Shown: piece by piece, positions 39,175 to 48,080 of the stretch | Position numbering within the stretch: position 1 is the first letter of the stretch | How the letters are laid out: each line of letters begins with the position of its first letter | Assembly (NCBI GenBank): GCA_017476665.1 | Contig: JAFUZJ010000051.1 | Span: forward strand, 1 to 61,249 | Source: Lachnospiraceae bacterium | GTDB taxonomy: Bacteria > Bacillota > Clostridia > Lachnospirales > Lachnospiraceae | Direction of reading: 5' to 3' | Length of the DNA stretch: 61,249 nt | Program-made: the position numbers and the translations under genes | Notes under the pieces: generated by a model | Seen by the model: the letters and a program-made list of their open reading frames with translations, nothing else | Told to the model about the DNA's origin: nothing | The model's database searches: none

Positions 39175-39888
39175 CTACAGAGCGTCCTTTCTGTATGTGC
39201 AGACTGCCATACAATACCCTGCCGGCGCCTCCATCCCATGCCACACAACCGATTCTGCTTTGCCCTCTGGGGTGACAGATGGCATGGTGTCGATTAAAAT
39301 GCCTGTTCCAATCCCCTCTCCGGTCAGCTTTGCGTAAGCCTCTTTTTGTACCCAGATTTCATAAAACAGCCGTTCCCGCAATTGCAGTTCCTCGCAGGCC
39401 TCCAATGCCTCCCGCTCCCGCGCGGAAAAATACCTGTCTGCCACACGAAAATTCCGCATCGGACGCATCTGCTGAATATCAATTCCCACTTCCCGGTCTG
39501 CCGCCGCGCAGCATACATAGCTGCCGGAATGGGAAAGATTAAAAAAGGGGAAACCATCGGTTCCCCCCAGCTTGTCAGCAAACTGCGGTTTGCCCTTAGC
39601 GCCATATACATATGTGAATTCTCTCGGAGAAAGATTGCGTTCCAGCCTGCAAAGCAGCTGCGTCACAGAAAATATTTCTATCTGCGCCCTGTCTACCTGC
39701 TCTCTGTCGCTGCGTTCGGATCCCGCAAGCTGCAGCAGCAGCCCTGCACCGATGGAAAGGTACCTCGCGCCAGGAGCCTTCATCTGCTCCGCTTTCTCCC
39801 GCCTGTAGGAATCCAGCCTGCTCATACATGCAGTCTCCGGCACAATTTTCTCCTGCAATTCCTGAATCGATAACAAATATATTTTCAT
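39175..39888 (-). CDS. 4'-phosphopantetheinyl transferase (Sfp-like)
   Basis: 237 aa. Family motifs are VGIDIQQMRP near 130 and FYEIWVQKEAYAKLTGEG near 180, with the Mg-binding Asp/Glu residues intact. It moves phosphopantetheine from CoA to carrier proteins of fatty acid, polyketide or peptide synthesis. No synthase gene is in the window, so it probably serves clusters elsewhere. The start has GGGGG upstream. It ends just before the small ORF preceding the ABC exporter. Confidence 0.9.
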   Translation of the reverse strand: MKIYLLSIQELQEKIVPETACMSRLDSYRREKAEQMKAPGARYLSIGAGLLLQLAGSERSDREQVDRAQIEIFSVTQLLCRLERNLSPREFTYVYGAKGKPQFADKLGGTDGFPFFNLSHSGSYVCCAAADREVGIDIQQMRPMRNFRVADRYFSAREREALEACEELQLRERLFYEIWVQKEAYAKLTGEGIGTGILIDTMPSVTPEGKAESVVWHGMEAPAGYCMAVCTYRKDAL

Positions 39889-39903
39889 GTTACCCCCGCG
39901 TTT

Positions 39904-41730
39904 TTATGCCTGCCGGTCTTCCTGCTCCGCTTCCGTCTTATCTTCTACCTGCGCCGTAATTGCCAGGCAAAGCTCCTCCAGCTGCTTGGGATCTACCACA
40001 TTAGGTGCCTCAGACATGAGACAAGATGCATCCTTCACCTTCGGGAATGCGATCACCTCACGGATACTGTCAGCCTTCACAAGCAACATCACAAAACGAT
40101 CCAGACCGATGGCCAGTCCTGCATGAGGCGGCACGCCATACTTGAACGCATCCATGAGGAACCCAAACTGCTCATGCGCCTTCTCCTTTGTAAAGCCCAG
40201 CGCTCCAAACATGCGCTCCTGCACATCACTCTGGAAAATTCTCACGCTGCCGCCGCCCAGCTCCACGCCGTTCAGCACGATATCATAAGCCTTCGCACGT
40301 ACCTTGCCGAGATCGGTATCAAGCAGAGGCAGATCCTCCTCCATAGGCATGGTGAACGGATGGTGCATCGCCATATAACGATTCTCCTCGTCGCTCCACT
40401 CAAACTGCGGGAACTCCGTCACCCAAAGGAAATTAAACTTATTGTTATCAATTATATCCAACTGGCGCGCAACCTCAATTCTAAGGGCACCCAGCACTGC
40501 ATATACAATCTTCAGTCTGTCTGCGGCAAACAAGAGCAGATCTCCCGGCTCGCCGTTCATGGCTGCTACCAACGCCTTCAGCTGCTCCTCCGTCATAAAC
40601 TTTGCAAAAGAAGATTTATAGCTGCCGTCCGGCTGTACGGACAGATAAGCCAGTCCCTTCGCGCCGTAGCCCTTCGCAAACTCCACCAATGCGTCGATCT
40701 TCTTTCTGGGCATTTCCGCCTGCCCTTTCACATTGATGCCTCGCACACTGCCGCCGTTCTCCAGCGCGCCGGTGAATACGCCGAATCCACAATCCTTCAC
40801 CACTTCGGACACATCCGTCAGCTCCATGCCGAAACGGGTATCCGGCTTGTCGGAACCGAAACGATCCATCGCCTCCTGCCAGGTCATGCGCTTGATGGGA
40901 AGCTCCACATCCAGCCCGATGGCTTCCTTGCAAACCGTGGCCACCATGCGCTCCGTAGCATCGATCACATCATCCACATCCACAAAGGACATCTCCAGAT
41001 CCACCTGGGTAAATTCCGGCTGGCGATCTGCTCTCAAATCCTCATCCCGAAAGCACTTGGCAATCTGAAAATACCTGTCATATCCGGAACACATCAACAA
41101 CTGCTTGAAAATCTGCGGTGACTGGGGCAATGCGTAAAACATACCCGGATGCACACGGCTAGGCACCAGATAGTCTCTCGCGCCTTCCGGCGTGGATTTA
41201 TTGAGGATAGGCGTCTCAATCTCCAAAAAGCCTTCCGCACTCAGAAAAGCACGGATTGTGGTCGCGATCTTGCTGCGCAGGATCAGATTGCGCTGCAGAT
41301 CCGGACGCCGCAGATCCAAATAACGATATTTCAGACGAAGTTCCTCCTTCGTCTTGGAATCTGCCTCAATAGGGAAGGGCGGGGTATCCGCCTCGGACAG
41401 CACTCTCACCTGCTCGGCTCTCACCTCAATCTCGCCGGTAGCCAGATTTTCATTCACAGCACCTTCACGCTTTGTCACCTTGCCAACCACAGCAATTACA
41501 AACTCACTGCGCAATTTCTCCGCCTTCGCGAAATTCTCCGCTCCGCATTCGCTCTCCTCGAAGATCACCTGCAGAATCCCTGCGCGGTCACGCAGATCTA
41601 CAAAGATGATGCCTCCCTTATTTCTCTGTTTCTGCACCCATCCCATGACGGTGACCGTCTCACCGATGTTCGCTGCGGAAAGCTCCCCGCATCGACAGGT
41701 ACGCTTCAATCCTTTCATTGATTCAGCCAT
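39904..41730 (-). CDS. aspS: Aspartyl-tRNA synthetase
   Basis: 608 aa of the bacterial type: an N-terminal OB-fold anticodon-binding domain (VMGWVQKQRNKGGIIF), class II catalytic core with FLEIETPILNKSTPEGARDYL and FRDEDLRADRQPEFTQ, a GAD insertion domain (about 300-420), and motif 3 GLAIGLDRFVMLL. It charges tRNA-Asp. Downstream of hisS by 25 bases in one operon, an arrangement common in Firmicutes. A tRNA-Asp-like unit with a disrupted anticodon arm lies in the array. Confidence 0.97.
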   Translation of the reverse strand: MAESMKGLKRTCRCGELSAANIGETVTVMGWVQKQRNKGGIIFVDLRDRAGILQVIFEESECGAENFAKAEKLRSEFVIAVVGKVTKREGAVNENLATGEIEVRAEQVRVLSEADTPPFPIEADSKTKEELRLKYRYLDLRRPDLQRNLILRSKIATTIRAFLSAEGFLEIETPILNKSTPEGARDYLVPSRVHPGMFYALPQSPQIFKQLLMCSGYDRYFQIAKCFRDEDLRADRQPEFTQVDLEMSFVDVDDVIDATERMVATVCKEAIGLDVELPIKRMTWQEAMDRFGSDKPDTRFGMELTDVSEVVKDCGFGVFTGALENGGSVRGINVKGQAEMPRKKIDALVEFAKGYGAKGLAYLSVQPDGSYKSSFAKFMTEEQLKALVAAMNGEPGDLLLFAADRLKIVYAVLGALRIEVARQLDIIDNNKFNFLWVTEFPQFEWSDEENRYMAMHHPFTMPMEEDLPLLDTDLGKVRAKAYDIVLNGVELGGGSVRIFQSDVQERMFGALGFTKEKAHEQFGFLMDAFKYGVPPHAGLAIGLDRFVMLLVKADSIREVIAFPKVKDASCLMSEAPNVVDPKQLEELCLAITAQVEDKTEAEQEDRQA

Positions 41731-41755
41731 TTCTTTTACCCTCGATTCTATCTGT

Positions 41756-43018
41756 TTAATTCTTCAGCGGGTCTTTGTAAAACTCCGCAAACTCTTGATA
41801 TCCGTCCGCTTCCAACTGCTCCTTCTGGAACTTTTTATTCTTATTCATGCGCACCAGAAGCACCTGGGTTCCGTCCTCCCTGGCAGCCTGAGCCTGGGCG
41901 ATCACCTTGCTCAGAGCCTCGCCGGAGACACCCTTCTCCACCAGATACGCTATCTTTTTCGGCTGCGTGGGCACCTGGAAATCATTCTCCAGAAGCAGCA
42001 TGACGATCCGCTCGAATCCGATGGAAAATCCGCAAGCCGGCACATCCTTGCCTGTGAACTTGCCCACCATCTTGTCATATCTACCGCCGCCACCGCAGCT
42101 GCCGCCGAACTGGGGCATGGCAATCTCAAAGATCGTACCGGTATAATAACTCATGCCGCGCACCAGCGTGGGATCAAACACCAATGCAAAACTGTCCGCC
42201 TTAGAAGCCTGCACACTGGACAGAATTTCTCGGAAGGAATCCATCACTTCACTGTCCAAAAATGCACCCAGCCTGTCACACAGACACGCCACACCGTCCT
42301 CCGCCTGCTCCACTGCAGCAAACAGCTCCAGATATTTATCACATGTTTCCTCCGCAAAACCGTTTTCCATAAGCTCTGCTTTCACGCCCTCGAATCCGAT
42401 CTTGTCCATCTTGTCAAGGGTGATAAACACGCTGTCATAATCCTCCTCGGCAAAGCCCGCATAGGCGGCCATCGCCTTCAGGATCTGTCTGTCATTGATG
42501 CGAATCTGGAAATCCCGAAAACCAAGCTTCGTGATCGTGGTAGTCGTCGCCAGGATCAATTCAATCTCCGCCAGATTGGAAGGCTCGCCCAGAATATCGA
42601 TATCGCACTGCATAAACTGGCGGTAACGCCCTCTCTGGGGTCTGTCCGCTCTCCACACATTTCCCATCTGCAGCGCCTTGAAAGGAGCCGGCAGATTCGC
42701 CGCATTGTTGGAATAAAAGCGCACCAGCGGCACCGTCAGGTCATAGCGCAGACCATAGTCCACCACTTCCTCCTCCGTCGTCGCATTGGCCACATCCAAT
42801 TTCTCGCCACGCTTCAGGATCTTAAAGATCAGCTTCTCATTATCGCCGCCCTGCTTGCTGGTCAGATTCGCGATATTCTCCACACAGGGCGTCTCAATCT
42901 GCGTGAAACCAAACTTGCCGTAGGTCTCCTTGATCACGCTCATGACATAGTCGCGGATCTGCATTTCCTTCGGCAAAATATCCTTCATACCCGTAGTGGG
43001 TTTCTTACTTAATGCCAT
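41756..43018 (-). CDS. hisS: Histidyl-tRNA synthetase
   Basis: 420 aa. The class II core has motif 2 around RADRPQRGRYRQFMQCD, the histidine-specific loops SYYTGTIFE and GGGGRYDKM, then a C-terminal anticodon-binding domain. It charges tRNA-His. Its own promoter lies at 43082-43110. I looked for a T-box leader and found none; the leader is only about 60 bases. Confidence 0.97.
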   Translation of the reverse strand: MALSKKPTTGMKDILPKEMQIRDYVMSVIKETYGKFGFTQIETPCVENIANLTSKQGGDNEKLIFKILKRGEKLDVANATTEEEVVDYGLRYDLTVPLVRFYSNNAANLPAPFKALQMGNVWRADRPQRGRYRQFMQCDIDILGEPSNLAEIELILATTTTITKLGFRDFQIRINDRQILKAMAAYAGFAEEDYDSVFITLDKMDKIGFEGVKAELMENGFAEETCDKYLELFAAVEQAEDGVACLCDRLGAFLDSEVMDSFREILSSVQASKADSFALVFDPTLVRGMSYYTGTIFEIAMPQFGGSCGGGGRYDKMVGKFTGKDVPACGFSIGFERIVMLLLENDFQVPTQPKKIAYLVEKGVSGEALSKVIAQAQAAREDGTQVLLVRMNKNKKFQKEQLEADGYQEFAEFYKDPLKN

Positions 43019-43057
43019 AGTATTACCCTTTCCGTTCTTACCTCAAATCTTTTTGCA

Positions 43058-43110
43058 ATACTTTTCAAAGTATCAACTTACATAATATATTTTTTACGCC
43101 AAACTGTCAA
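43058..43110 (-). promoter_or_regulatory. Promoter of hisS-aspS with a palindrome
   Basis: TTGACA (43105-43110), 17-base spacer and TATTAT (43082-43087) on the minus strand. A palindrome ATACTTTTCAAAGTAT (43058-43073) lies at the expected transcription start and could be an operator or 5' stem. Confidence 0.75.
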
Positions 43111-43147
43111 TATTTGGGGGCCTGTTTTCCGCAAAATAAACACAGAA

Positions 43148-43177
43148 CAGCCCACAGGAATATAATCCTGCGGGCTG
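43148..43177 (-). terminator. Terminator after the KDPG aldolase
   Basis: CAGCCCACAGGA/TCCTGCGGGCTG form a 12-base stem with one mismatch, followed on the minus strand by a T-rich tract. Confidence 0.7.
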
Positions 43178-43241
43178 CCTCTTTTCGCCTTCTCACGGTC
43201 TTATCTTTTGTTAGCAGTACTTTATCACAAACAGCTTACGC

Positions 43242-43880
43242 TTATTTGTTGCGGATCTTCTTCACCAGACCAACTGCCTCAGCAGTCATCTCTTTGATCT
43301 TGTCGAACTCGCCGGCCTTGATCAGGTCACCCTTTACCATCCAGTTGCCGCCACAGCAGAAGATCTTGTCACAGCTTAAGTACTCTTCCAGGTTCTTCGC
43401 ACTGATACCGCCGGTAGGCATTACCTTTACGGTGGTGTAAGCTGCGCACATAGCCTTGATCATAGCCACGCCGCCTGCTGCCTCTGCGGGGAAGAATTTC
43501 ACACGGGTCAGACCACGCTTTACAGCCTGAGCCATCTCGGAAGGAGTTACCAGACCGGGCATTACCTCGATACCCTTGTCCAGACAGTAATCAACGATCT
43601 CAGGATCAAATCCGGGAGCAACGATAGCGGTTGCGCCTGCTGCCACGGCACGGTCAACCTGCTCTGTGGTCAATACGGTACCTGCAATCAACAGCATATC
43701 CGGATATGCCTCATGGATCTTTCTGATGGACTCTTCCGCAGCTGCGGTACGGAAAGTAACCTCTGCGCAGGGAAGTCCGCCCTCGATCAATGCCTTCGCC
43801 AAAGGCACTGCATCCTTCACATCATTCAATACGACTACGGGAACAACACCAAGTTCTTCAATCTTTTCAGCAACACTCAT
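43242..43880 (-). CDS. eda: KDPG/KHG aldolase
   Basis: 212 aa from the ATG at 43880, behind AGAGGT; the longer 43976 start covers its own promoter. Family marks are EVTFRT (catalytic Glu), GTVLTTEQ, and VKFFPAEAAGG with the Schiff-base Lys. It splits KDPG to pyruvate and glyceraldehyde 3-phosphate, or KHG likewise. No kdgK or uxu genes are next to it. A palindrome in the leader suggests local control. Confidence 0.93.
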   Translation of the reverse strand: MSVAEKIEELGVVPVVVLNDVKDAVPLAKALIEGGLPCAEVTFRTAAAEESIRKIHEAYPDMLLIAGTVLTTEQVDRAVAAGATAIVAPGFDPEIVDYCLDKGIEVMPGLVTPSEMAQAVKRGLTRVKFFPAEAAGGVAMIKAMCAAYTTVKVMPTGGISAKNLEEYLSCDKIFCCGGNWMVKGDLIKAGEFDKIKEMTAEAVGLVKKIRNK

Positions 43881-43908
43881 GATTTTACCTCTCTCCAATA
43901 CAGTATTT

Positions 43909-43961
43909 GCGCTTATAAAAGCGCCTATCAATACTATAACTTTTTCTGTATTTGCCGTCAA
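43909..43961 (-). promoter_or_regulatory. Promoter and operator-like palindrome of eda
   Basis: TTGACG (43956-43961), 17-base spacer and TATAGT (43933-43938) on the minus strand. Just downstream lies GCGCTT-ATAA-AAGCGC (43909-43924), a perfect 6-bp palindrome. Confidence 0.65.
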
Positions 43962-43992
43962 GAGAGATTTTCGCATGTTCCTCCTGCCGCTT

Positions 43993-44646
43993 CTAAATCC
44001 ACTGTTTCAGATCCTCCCTGCTCACGCCCCAGCGTTCACAGTCTTTGAGCAGTTGTTCCATAGAATACCTGGCGTATTCCGCCGTGTTCTGTTTCGTGAT
44101 CTCGATCACGCCATGCAACCCTTTGATCTGCTTGTCCATGCCCATGAGATACTCCTCCCATGGCATATCCTCTGCTTTTCTCTCCATGGGTGCCGCCTTT
44201 TTAACGTCATAGTGCCGCTCATCCGAGTCAAAGTACTGGTATCCTCCTGCTGCATCCAACATATCAAAATGCAAGTAGCCGAGCATATACATCACATCCA
44301 TATAGACCTTCTTTTGCACGTTATTTTCCCCTGCATCCACATCCTCATGCAGAAAAAGAAAGCCCCGCCTTTTTGAAAAAAAAGACAGCTTTCCCAAATG
44401 CCTGTCCCGCAGGGTTTTCAGCATTTTCTCCGCCGCCATAAAATCCGTGATCTGCCCCAGAACAAGCGGCGATATGGTGATCAGCTCATCCTTCTGCGGG
44501 AACCGCACATAATCCTCGCACTCGTTTCCCGCCGCGACCATTTTACCTGTAGTCCTGTCAAATGTGACCAACGATTTCTCCGTGTGTACTTCACGCGTCT
44601 TAAAATTGTAGAATTTAATATCCGCGCTCATTTCTATTGCATTCAC
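43993..44646 (-). CDS. Truncated MreB-like protein, paralogue A
   Basis: 217 aa, GTG start at 44646 after GGAGGG. The first 80 residues follow the early MreB strands: FKTREVHTEKSLVTFD, TTGKMVAAGNECEDY and ISPLVLGQITDFMAAEKML correspond to MreB blocks around LNEPSVVAI, AVGHDAKQM and IRPMKDGVIADFFVTEKML. The GT-NT phosphate loop before and the DIGGGT loop after are missing, so nucleotide binding is unlikely. The C-terminus (YSMEQLLKDCERWGVSREDL) is shared with the paralogue at 50283. Function unknown. Confidence 0.65.
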   Translation of the reverse strand: MNAIEMSADIKFYNFKTREVHTEKSLVTFDRTTGKMVAAGNECEDYVRFPQKDELITISPLVLGQITDFMAAEKMLKTLRDRHLGKLSFFSKRRGFLFLHEDVDAGENNVQKKVYMDVMYMLGYLHFDMLDAAGGYQYFDSDERHYDVKKAAPMERKAEDMPWEEYLMGMDKQIKGLHGVIEITKQNTAEYARYSMEQLLKDCERWGVSREDLKQWI

Positions 44647-44658
44647 CCTGTTTCCCTC

Positions 44659-45330
44659 CTAATTCCTCATATACTTTCTGATATACCAGAATTTATACAC
44701 ATTGAATATTCCGAGCATCCCCAGAAAAGAAAGGAAAAAGAAACATACACTCGCAATCAAAGCCGGCGGTATGTTGTGCATACTGCCCACTCCGACAATG
44801 AAAGGCGCCGCAAAAGTTCCCATCACCGCAAATGCGGTTGTACCTATGTAAGTTTGCGTATATTTTTTACTGCTATAAACTTTCTTCCTGATCAGATGAA
44901 TAATCCAAACGGTATACCCGACAAAAACCAAAACATATATCACACAGACCGCCACAATCACGAGTATCCTCTCCCGCCCTTCAAACGCCAGCACAAGCAT
45001 CCCCATTCCGCCCATGCCCAAGATCCAAGTCAACCCAATCGCGTTGATACCGTTATATAACAGATAATATTCTCCTTCAATCCTGCCATTCTTCATAAGC
45101 CAGATCACACTCACCACATACAACAGGAACGGTACAAATGCCAAACCAAGAAACACTGCCACATTTTGCGTCACAAGGATCAGAGGAAAAGCCAAAAGTA
45201 AAGGCAGGAAGATATAACAGATGATAGCCGTTTGCACACAGCTTCCCCTGGTGACGCTGCCTTCTATGCCGAATCGGATGAATGCCTCAAATTCGTCCTT
45301 CTCCACTTTCATTCCCGCACCTTTCTTCAT
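44659..45330 (-). CDS. Unknown multi-pass membrane protein
   Basis: 223 aa with about six membrane helices (for example ICYIFLPLLLAFPLILV and VAVCVIYVLVFVGYTVWII) after a short charged N-terminus. GGAGGACAGGGC precedes the ATG. It ends 12 bases before the MreB-like gene; an operon is likely. No family recognised. Confidence 0.65.
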   Translation of the reverse strand: MKKGAGMKVEKDEFEAFIRFGIEGSVTRGSCVQTAIICYIFLPLLLAFPLILVTQNVAVFLGLAFVPFLLYVVSVIWLMKNGRIEGEYYLLYNGINAIGLTWILGMGGMGMLVLAFEGRERILVIVAVCVIYVLVFVGYTVWIIHLIRKKVYSSKKYTQTYIGTTAFAVMGTFAAPFIVGVGSMHNIPPALIASVCFFFLSFLGMLGIFNVYKFWYIRKYMRN

Positions 45331-45351
45331 GCCCTGTCCTCCTCAAAAGTC

Positions 45352-46149
45352 CTACCTTCTCCCGGCAAAAATATCTTTCATTAAATCCCTGCAATACTTC
45401 GATCCGGTCATGGAGTTCTCATCACATTTATTTTTCCACTGATATACAATAGGCCCCAGGCTCGGAAAATAGCCGTACTTACATGTTACCGCTGTGATAT
45501 GAATCCTTTCGTCATGTTCGCATTCTGCGCCCAGAAGCTCACAGAAACGCTGCTGCCAAAAAGCTGCCACCATCAATATCAGTTCCTTGACCTCCTCATA
45601 GGGCCGGTCACAGGTGTCAAGCAATATCTCCCGAATCCGTTCAAACCATTCATCAATATCCGCCTCAGATTCCGCAACGGTTTTCAGATGATACTGCTCG
45701 ATAAATTTCTGTTCCAGTGACGGATATTCTTGATACAGACGTTCCTCCATCGCTCTGGTCGTAATGACCTCTTCCTCTACACTCATTTCTTCCAGCATGG
45801 GAAGTCCATATTCTATGAGAAGTTCCGCAATTCTCTTCAGACATTTCCGAAAGCTCTCCTCATCCGTATAGGGCATCCAGGGTCGACCGTCATAAGCCTC
45901 CTCCAGCTCACTATGATTCACTTTCGCCGCCACATTGGATGACAAGCGGACATAGAGCGCTTTCGCCACATTACTGTCCTGAATGTTGATATATAATTCC
46001 GCCGTCGTCACCTCCGGATCAAAATACCGCTTCACCCCTTCCAGCCTCTTGATAAAAACACGGCTGGGTCCATCCGTCTTCCAATATTGGAATCCATAGG
46101 GTTTAATGGCTGTACCGATTATTTCTTTTATCATTTTTGTCTTTTGCAT
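45352..46149 (-). CDS. Unknown soluble protein
   Basis: 265 aa, acidic, helical middle (EEVITTRAMEERLYQEYPSLEQKF), no membrane helix. GGAGGAG precedes the ATG. It has the feel of a DUF4304-type protein (N-terminus: KPYGFQYWKTDGPSRVFIKR) but I cannot confirm that. Follows the 46934 gene by 65 bases. Confidence 0.55.
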   Translation of the reverse strand: MQKTKMIKEIIGTAIKPYGFQYWKTDGPSRVFIKRLEGVKRYFDPEVTTAELYINIQDSNVAKALYVRLSSNVAAKVNHSELEEAYDGRPWMPYTDEESFRKCLKRIAELLIEYGLPMLEEMSVEEEVITTRAMEERLYQEYPSLEQKFIEQYHLKTVAESEADIDEWFERIREILLDTCDRPYEEVKELILMVAAFWQQRFCELLGAECEHDERIHITAVTCKYGYFPSLGPIVYQWKNKCDENSMTGSKYCRDLMKDIFAGRR

Positions 46150-46214
46150 AAAACTCCTCCCCGATATCCCTCCACAGGCGAAACCCTCATCAATCTCAGC
46201 GGAATATCATGCTT

Positions 46215-46934
46215 CTATTCCACCGTAAACTCCATCTGAGAATATGGTTTGTCACTTTGTATGTCGTCGTAGTACCAGAAATAAAACTGTCGATCAAACT
46301 GCATATAAGGGATGATCTCCGTAGGTGCCTGTCCTTCGATTTTTAAATGATAGATATCATCATAAAAGGTGGACCCCCATATAAATCTCTTTTCAGGATC
46401 AACACCCATATTTCTATCCATATCTTTCATACTAAGATTGATTTGCACATAATAGTCAAATCCACCCATTTTCATAAATTTATCTTTTGTGTTACGCTCA
46501 TGTGGATTAAACGTAAGCACTGCATATTTTACCGATCCGGCAACCTGCTTTTTTTTCAACTTCACAAATGTGAAACATTCCTGATTTTTATCTTTGACAG
46601 CCCGATAGTAAAGTACCGCATATTCATCACTTTCCTTTTGGAAAATGACCTCGTCCACTTTCCACCTATATACCTGTTCCGGCGGTGCTAATGCCTGAAC
46701 CGCCTCAATTGCCTCCTGTGGCGTATCTCTGTAGCGTTCGTCGGCAATCGCATCTTCATCAATCGGTGCGATTTGATCCAGATTTCCGCCGGTAAACGTT
46801 ATCTGGGTCTGACCCATTTGCCCTTGTCCGCTCATTGCAAAACCTTGATCTTTCGCTATACGCATTAAATCAAGTCCCAGAACACATATAATACCCACTA
46901 ATACGATTATAAGTATCATTTTCTTTTTAGCCAT
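46215..46934 (-). CDS. Unknown signal-anchored protein, intact paralogue
   Basis: 239 aa from the ATG at 46934, behind GGTGAGG; the longer start at 46949 is GTG. An N-terminal membrane anchor (MILIIVLVGIICVLGLDLM) is followed by an extracellular domain. Its C-terminal block (YDDIYHLKIEGQAPTEI, MEFTVE) is repeated in decayed form at 46969-47066. Function unknown. Confidence 0.6.
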   Translation of the reverse strand: MAKKKMILIIVLVGIICVLGLDLMRIAKDQGFAMSGQGQMGQTQITFTGGNLDQIAPIDEDAIADERYRDTPQEAIEAVQALAPPEQVYRWKVDEVIFQKESDEYAVLYYRAVKDKNQECFTFVKLKKKQVAGSVKYAVLTFNPHERNTKDKFMKMGGFDYYVQINLSMKDMDRNMGVDPEKRFIWGSTFYDDIYHLKIEGQAPTEIIPYMQFDRQFYFWYYDDIQSDKPYSQMEFTVE

Positions 46935-46968
46935 ATTCTTTTTCCTCACCTTTCAGATGCTTACTCCA

Positions 46969-47485
46969 CCGTAAACTCCAGTTCAACGCCTCTTATAGTT
47001 TCCGTAGGCTCCTGCCCTTCTATCTTCAGCCCATATATATCATCGAAACGGCTCCCCAAAATAGCCTATAAATAATATGGCCACATAAATGAGTCCGCTG
47101 AGCCGGAATACGACCAGATCAAATTCCATTCCACCATTTTCCACTGACCGCCTTTATCTTCAAAAATATACACCGCTTCCGAACTGTGATTTTCTTCCAC
47201 ATAAAGAACAACCGCATATTTATCATCAAGATTTTTTAGTTCTTCCCTTAAATGGTCATCCTCCAAATAGTAGATATCTGCTTTTTCATCCCTGTATTGT
47301 AGTATTTTCAAGTACTCTATGCCATCGTAAAATCCGTTTTCACCATATAAATTTTCAAATTCCGCACCATACTTTTGAGTCAGTTTTTGAATTTTAAAAT
47401 AAGGGATGGAAAGGTAACAGACTATAGATAGCATAAGTATAATTATAAACAGTACTATGGTTTTTGCTTTGGTCATCTTCATCAT
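46969..47485 (-). pseudogene. Unknown signal-anchored protein interrupted by an in-frame TAG
   Basis: A 139-codon frame from an ATG at 47485 (AAGGAG upstream, N-terminal membrane helix TIVLFIIILMLSIVCYL) stops at TAG 47066-47068. The same frame then runs 31 more codons to 46969 with GSRFDDIYGLKIEGQEPTE and LEFTVE, homologous to the C-terminus of the 46215 protein. Either a nonsense mutation split the gene or the amber codon is read through. The shorter product may still be made. Confidence 0.65.
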
Positions 47486-47518
47486 TCTCTCCTTTAACTT
47501 TAATTGAAATCACGCAAC

Positions 47519-48067
47519 TTAATTCCACACTCCCTGTTTATAAAAAAACCAATTATGGCAGATTCTCTCTGTATAGTAATGGGCTCTCTCTAACTCCGGT
47601 TTATATTCGTAGCTTTCCTGCTCACCATCCTCCCACTTTATATGATGTCCAACATAGCCAATCATCTCGTTGTTTGGCGAATAATAAATCCCCCATTCGT
47701 AATAATGGTTTCTTCTGTTCTCTTGATCCAATGTTCCAGCAAAAGTTATTTCTACCTCATCGCATTCATCAAATTTAGAATTTTTCCAGCAGGCAATACT
47801 TTCCACTTTGAATCGCCAAAACAATTCACTATTAATTCCATTTAGCAATAGTTGTCCTCTATTATGATACCATACAAATTCATCGTTACTTTTATCATAT
47901 ATCTTTTGTGCCAAAGCAGTAAATTCCTCCTTATTTTGCAAAAAGAACTCCTTGATTTCATCTTCATTCCAACTACTAATCTTATGATTCCAAACAATCA
48001 AAAATATAAAAGATATCGTCACAATAGCACATATTGCTATGATGACCCCTTTAATCTTTTTATTCAT
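47519..48067 (-). CDS. Unknown signal-anchored protein
   Basis: 182 aa from the ATG at 48067, behind AGGAGGG; the longer reading from 48121 would start inside the upstream gene. N-terminal membrane anchor (GVIIAICAIVTISFIFLIVW), then an extracellular mixed domain with several Trp. It ends before the pseudogene; small size and anchor resemble the 46215 group. Function unknown. Confidence 0.6.
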   Translation of the reverse strand: MNKKIKGVIIAICAIVTISFIFLIVWNHKISSWNEDEIKEFFLQNKEEFTALAQKIYDKSNDEFVWYHNRGQLLLNGINSELFWRFKVESIACWKNSKFDECDEVEITFAGTLDQENRRNHYYEWGIYYSPNNEMIGYVGHHIKWEDGEQESYEYKPELERAHYYTERICHNWFFYKQGVWN

Positions 48068-48080
48068 CACAAAATCCCTC

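Noticed and set aside
41354-43012. Plus-strand ORF of 552 codons
   Set aside because: It spans the antisense of hisS and aspS, both clear genes; its composition is that of an antisense frame.
43019-43110. T-box riboswitch before hisS
   Set aside because: The leader is only about 60 bases with a short palindrome; no T-box sequence or antiterminator/terminator pair.
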